A DNA stretch of 15,160 nt from positions 1 through 15,160 of the forward strand of contig CAYMTN010000132.1 of NCBI GenBank assembly GCA_964393335.1, given 5' to 3'. The notes beneath the pieces were generated by a model. That model was given only the letters and a program-made list of their open reading frames with translations. It was not told where the DNA came from and made no database searches. Made by a program: the position numbers and the translations under genes. Numbering within the stretch: the first letter of the stretch is position 1; every line of letters begins with the position of its first letter. This document shows positions 12,806 through 15,160 of this stretch, one piece after another. This DNA is from CAYMTN01 sp964393335 (GTDB lineage: Bacteria; Chloroflexota; Anaerolineae; Aggregatilineales; Aggregatilineaceae).

Positions 12806-13828
12806 ATGCCCAAACGGATCTGGATGTTCCCGCTCGTGTTTGCGGTCGTGCTGGTGCCGGTGTTCGTCGTGGCGCTGGTTTCGTACCAGCCGGGTAAGTC
12901 CGGTGGCTGTGATTGTACGGCGCAGGCGGTGACGCTTGCGCCCCACTCGCACGGCACGGGGTTGGTCACGGCGATTCAGAACGATATGCAGTTGATCATG
13001 AATGTCGGCCCGGCGGCGCAGTTGTACCAGGTGGTAGATGGCACGCTGCAAGCGTGCGGCGGCGATATTTCCGAGCCGGACCTCAAACACATCACGATTG
13101 ACGTCAACGACGCGCGGCTGGCGCTGGGCGAACGGCTGCCGGTCAGCGTGGATGTGATCATCCGCCGCGCGGACAGCGGCGAAACGGTCGTCGAAGCCAG
13201 CGCGCCCGCCATGTACGCGCCGGGGCACGGTTACCACTTTGGCGATAACTTCCGCCTGCCCGCCGGTGCGACGTATGACTGGACCGCCGTGATCAGCCCG
13301 GTCAACGCGCTGCGCCAGGAAGGCGCGCAGGACGTGTGGCTGGAACCGGTCGAATGGTCCGGCAGTTTCACGCTGGAAGCGGACGGTCAGGTGACCGGCA
13401 AGGCGGCGGGGCCGCAGGTCGTCGGCCAGTTTACCGCGAGCGGGCTGCACGTCATGTTGAGCACGGAAGCGGCGCGCCCGCTGTACGCGCTGGCGGACGG
13501 CACGACCGCCGTGCAGGATGCCCCGGCAGGCAGCCGCTATTTCGTAGTAGACGTAACCGACCACCTGATCAATTACGAGGAAAAAATCCCCGGCGCGCAG
13601 GTGACGGTCACCTTTCGCCAGGGGGACGAAACGATCAGCGTCCCGTTTGAGCCGGTGATCTCGCCGGTCTACGGCTATCACTACGGCGCGAACGTGGCGC
13701 TTGGGCCGGGCACGTGGGACGTAACGATCACGGTCGGCGGGCTGGACTTCCTGCGCCATGCCGGGGCGGCGGTCAGCCTGCCGCGCGGCAGCATCGAAGG
13801 AGCGCTGACCTATACCGTCGAGGCATGA
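12806..13828 (+). CDS. Membrane-anchored protein with two P19/Tp34-like iron-transport domains
   Basis: A 340-residue protein. Residues about 5-26 form one hydrophobic helix, followed by a short Cys pair (GGCDC, C35 and C37), so the rest is outside the cytoplasm. Two similar domains follow, about 95-166 and 245-312. Each has a DVxD strand (ITIDVNDARL and FVVDVTDHLI), an E..LP or EKIP turn, and a GYH(F/Y)G motif with H144 and H292 (GYHFGDNFRL and GYHYGANVAL). The GYHYGAN motif is that of the P19/Tp34 Fe2+ transport family, where the His helps bind metal. The family usually has one domain as a free periplasmic protein, so a duplicated anchored form is unusual. Metal binding and an iron role are inference. 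The ribosome binding site is weak (AAGG), fitting translation coupled to phhB. Confidence 0.7.
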   Translation: MPKRIWMFPLVFAVVLVPVFVVALVSYQPGKSGGCDCTAQAVTLAPHSHGTGLVTAIQNDMQLIMNVGPAAQLYQVVDGTLQACGGDISEPDLKHITIDVNDARLALGERLPVSVDVIIRRADSGETVVEASAPAMYAPGHGYHFGDNFRLPAGATYDWTAVISPVNALRQEGAQDVWLEPVEWSGSFTLEADGQVTGKAAGPQVVGQFTASGLHVMLSTEAARPLYALADGTTAVQDAPAGSRYFVVDVTDHLINYEEKIPGAQVTVTFRQGDETISVPFEPVISPVYGYHYGANVALGPGTWDVTITVGGLDFLRHAGAAVSLPRGSIEGALTYTVEA

Positions 13829-13902
13829 GTCTGTCACAGCGCCATTTAGGGTTTGGTGTCGAGATTTGGGGCAAAGTATGGTCGCAAAATTGGCCAGATG
13901 GG

Positions 13903-13908
13903 TATAAT
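13903..13908 (+). promoter_or_regulatory. Candidate -10 box for the aldo/keto reductase gene
   Basis: An exact TATAAT preceded by TGGG. Transcription would start near 13915, giving a leader of about 150 bases. No -35 fits at 16-18 bases. Confidence 0.45.
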
Positions 13909-13920
13909 CTAGCGCAACTG

Positions 13921-14044
13921 GTGAAGTTTTTCACATGAAACGGGCCAAAGGGAGCTTCATACACATGCGCCGAATGGGTACGACCCTGGCACCGCGCACG
14001 GCGCGACTATGCCACTTTTGTATCTCACAGGCCGGACAACCGGC
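13921..14044 (+). promoter_or_regulatory. Leader of the aldo/keto reductase gene with two small hairpins
   Basis: GTGAA-GTTT-TTCAC (13921-13934) forms a hairpin just after the predicted transcript start, and GCCGG-ACAA-CCGGC (14031-14044) forms another just upstream of the ribosome binding site. CTAGCGC at 13909-13915 is complementary to GCGCTAG at 14043-14049, bracketing the region. An in-frame extension from 13935 reads through here but is Arg-rich and unlike aldo/keto reductases, so I treat it as untranslated. Confidence 0.3.
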
Positions 14045-14066
14045 GCTAGAGGGAGAGGATCAAATC

Positions 14067-15035
14067 ATGATCTTTACACGGACGTTGGGCCGCAGCGGGA
14101 TCGAGATCAGCGCGTTAGGGATGGGCTGTTGGGCCATCGGCGGCCCGTTCACGAACGAACACGGCCACCCGGTCGGCTGGGGCGACGTCGACAACGCCGA
14201 GTCGATGCGTGCCATTCACCGCGCGCTGGATATGGGCGTCACGTTTTTTGATACGGCCAACGTCTACGGCACAGGGCACAGCGAGAAAATGTTAGGGCTG
14301 GCGCTGTCCGGGCGGCGCGATCACGTGGTGATCGCCACCAAGTTCGGGCGCTTGTTCGAAGAAGGCTCGCGGCACGTCAGCGGGAATGACGCCCGCCCGG
14401 CGTCGATTCGCCAGCAGTGCGAAGACTCGCTGCGCCGCCTGGGAACCGAATATATCGACCTGTACCAGTTCCACGTCGGTGATTACGACCCGGGTCAGGC
14501 GGTCGAAGTGCGCGAGACGCTCGAAGACCTGGTGCGTGAAGGCAAAATCCGCGCGTATGCGTGGAGCACCGACGATCCGGCGCGGGCGCGCGTGTTTGCG
14601 GAAGGCGAGCACTGCACGGCGGTGCAGTTCCGCATGAACCTGTTTGAGCGCAACGACGCGATGGTCGCGCTGTGCGAAGAACACAACCTCGCGGGCGTGA
14701 TTCGCGGCCCGCTGGGGCGCGGCCTGCTGACCGGTAAATTCGACGCGACCTCGACGTTGCCTGATAACGACCTGCGCCACCAGTGGGATTTCGCCAGCGG
14801 CGAAAAAGCCGGGCAGATCGCCCAACTTGACGCGCTGCGCGACGTGCTGACGCGCGATGGCCGCACGCTGGCGCAGGCCGCGCTGGGCTGGCTGTGGATG
14901 CGGTCCGCGCAGTTGGTGCCGATCCCCGGCTTCAAGTCGGTGGCCCAGGTCGAAGAAAACGCCGGGGCGCTGGAAGTCGGCCCGCTGGCCCCGCGCCAGA
15001 TGCAGGAGATCGAGGCGCTTCTGGCAGGCGCGTAG
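14067..15035 (+). CDS. Aldo/keto reductase
   Basis: A 322-residue (alpha/beta)8-barrel NAD(P)H-dependent oxidoreductase. The full catalytic tetrad is visible: D62 and Y67 (FFDTANVYGTGHSEKMLG), K92 (IATKFGRLF) and H136 (DLYQFHVGDY). The start LGRSGIEISALGMGCWAIGG and the C-terminal VPIPGFKSVAQVEENAGAL, which holds the cofactor phosphate, match the family of stress- and sugar-type aldo/keto reductases. The ATG at 14067 has AGAGG 8 bases upstream and begins exactly at the family's first strand; an ATG at 13935 is rejected. The substrate cannot be read from the sequence. It is transcribed alone from its own -10. I see no terminator in the 93 bases before the terminal repeat. Confidence 0.95.
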   Translation: MIFTRTLGRSGIEISALGMGCWAIGGPFTNEHGHPVGWGDVDNAESMRAIHRALDMGVTFFDTANVYGTGHSEKMLGLALSGRRDHVVIATKFGRLFEEGSRHVSGNDARPASIRQQCEDSLRRLGTEYIDLYQFHVGDYDPGQAVEVRETLEDLVREGKIRAYAWSTDDPARARVFAEGEHCTAVQFRMNLFERNDAMVALCEEHNLAGVIRGPLGRGLLTGKFDATSTLPDNDLRHQWDFASGEKAGQIAQLDALRDVLTRDGRTLAQAALGWLWMRSAQLVPIPGFKSVAQVEENAGALEVGPLAPRQMQEIEALLAGA

Positions 15036-15128
15036 ACGCGTCAGGTTCACGCGCGCCACGTCCGGCGGGATCGCGGCGCTGCCAATCCTTGCATAAACAG
15101 CGAAAGTCTGAATGTCCCAGCACACTAG

Positions 15129-15160
15129 CCTCACCCCTTAACCCCAGCCCCTTTTCCCCT
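15129..15160 (+). repeat. Start of a C-rich interspersed repeat, cut by the window edge
   Basis: CCTCACCCCTTAACCCC followed by AGCCCCTTTTCCCCT is the opening half of the C-rich intergenic repeat type described at 10427-10482, in which a palindrome of CCCCTTTTC/GAAAAGGGG kind usually follows. Only the first arm is inside the window. Confidence 0.5.

Noticed and set aside
12788..13837. 349-codon minus-strand open frame
   Set aside because: Antisense shadow of the P19-like gene; Arg/His/Asp-rich composition typical of complementary GC-rich coding DNA.
13935..14066. 44-codon N-terminal extension of the aldo/keto reductase
   Set aside because: It is unlike the family, and a good ribosome binding site sits directly before the ATG at 14067, where the first strand begins.
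14292..15134. 280-codon minus-strand open frame
   Set aside because: Antisense shadow of the aldo/keto reductase gene, whose catalytic tetrad is intact on the plus strand.

Overview
This looks like chromosomal DNA of a Chloroflexota bacterium, probably from the Anaerolineae side. The phylum call is inference. It rests on GC-rich codon use, on single-gene transcripts mixed with short operons, and on two intergenic copies of a C-rich interspersed repeat (10427-10482 and 15129-15160) of a kind I associate with Chloroflexota genomes. I see no rRNA, tRNA, insertion sequence, CRISPR array or defence island.

Left part (1-5337). An incomplete minus-strand gene for a membrane-anchored protein of unknown function runs off the left edge, followed by a four-helix membrane protein of unknown function (+). 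A heme O synthase gene (ctaB, -) is divergent from a GAF-domain sensor with a C-terminal cysteine cluster (+). A minus-strand pair follows: a pyridoxamine-phosphate-oxidase-like flavoprotein and a stand-alone response regulator. Directly downstream lies a 29-codon stub that has its own ribosome binding site and looks like the decapitated start of a helical-repeat protein.

Middle part (5498-7056). A small DUF2892 membrane protein (+) faces a secreted five-bladed-propeller protein resembling glycosidases of the GH43/GH32 type (-). The convergent junction holds a strong hairpin terminator and an orphan SOS-box-like site.

Right part (7084-12778). Pterin and folate genes gather here: folB-folK (overlapping, -), folE (-) with a downstream pteridine-reductase-like SDR (-), and a pterin-4a-carbinolamine dehydratase (phhB, +). 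A UDP-sugar-type glycosyltransferase (+) and an aminoglycoside adenylyltransferase-like gene (+) lie among them. FolE makes dihydroneopterin triphosphate, FolB and FolK carry dihydroneopterin to 6-hydroxymethyl-dihydropterin pyrophosphate, and the SDR may reduce a pterin or dihydrofolate. folP and a dihydrofolate reductase gene are not in the window. phhB is followed at 27 nt by a membrane-anchored protein with two copies of a P19/Tp34-like iron-transport domain. An aldo/keto reductase with a long structured leader closes the window.

The most interesting points are the possible modified-pterin neighbourhood, the Tyr-to-His change in the SDR active site, the duplicated P19-like protein, the heptanucleotide repeat tract between folE and the SDR, and the bidirectional folE/adenylyltransferase promoter region with a structured leader.
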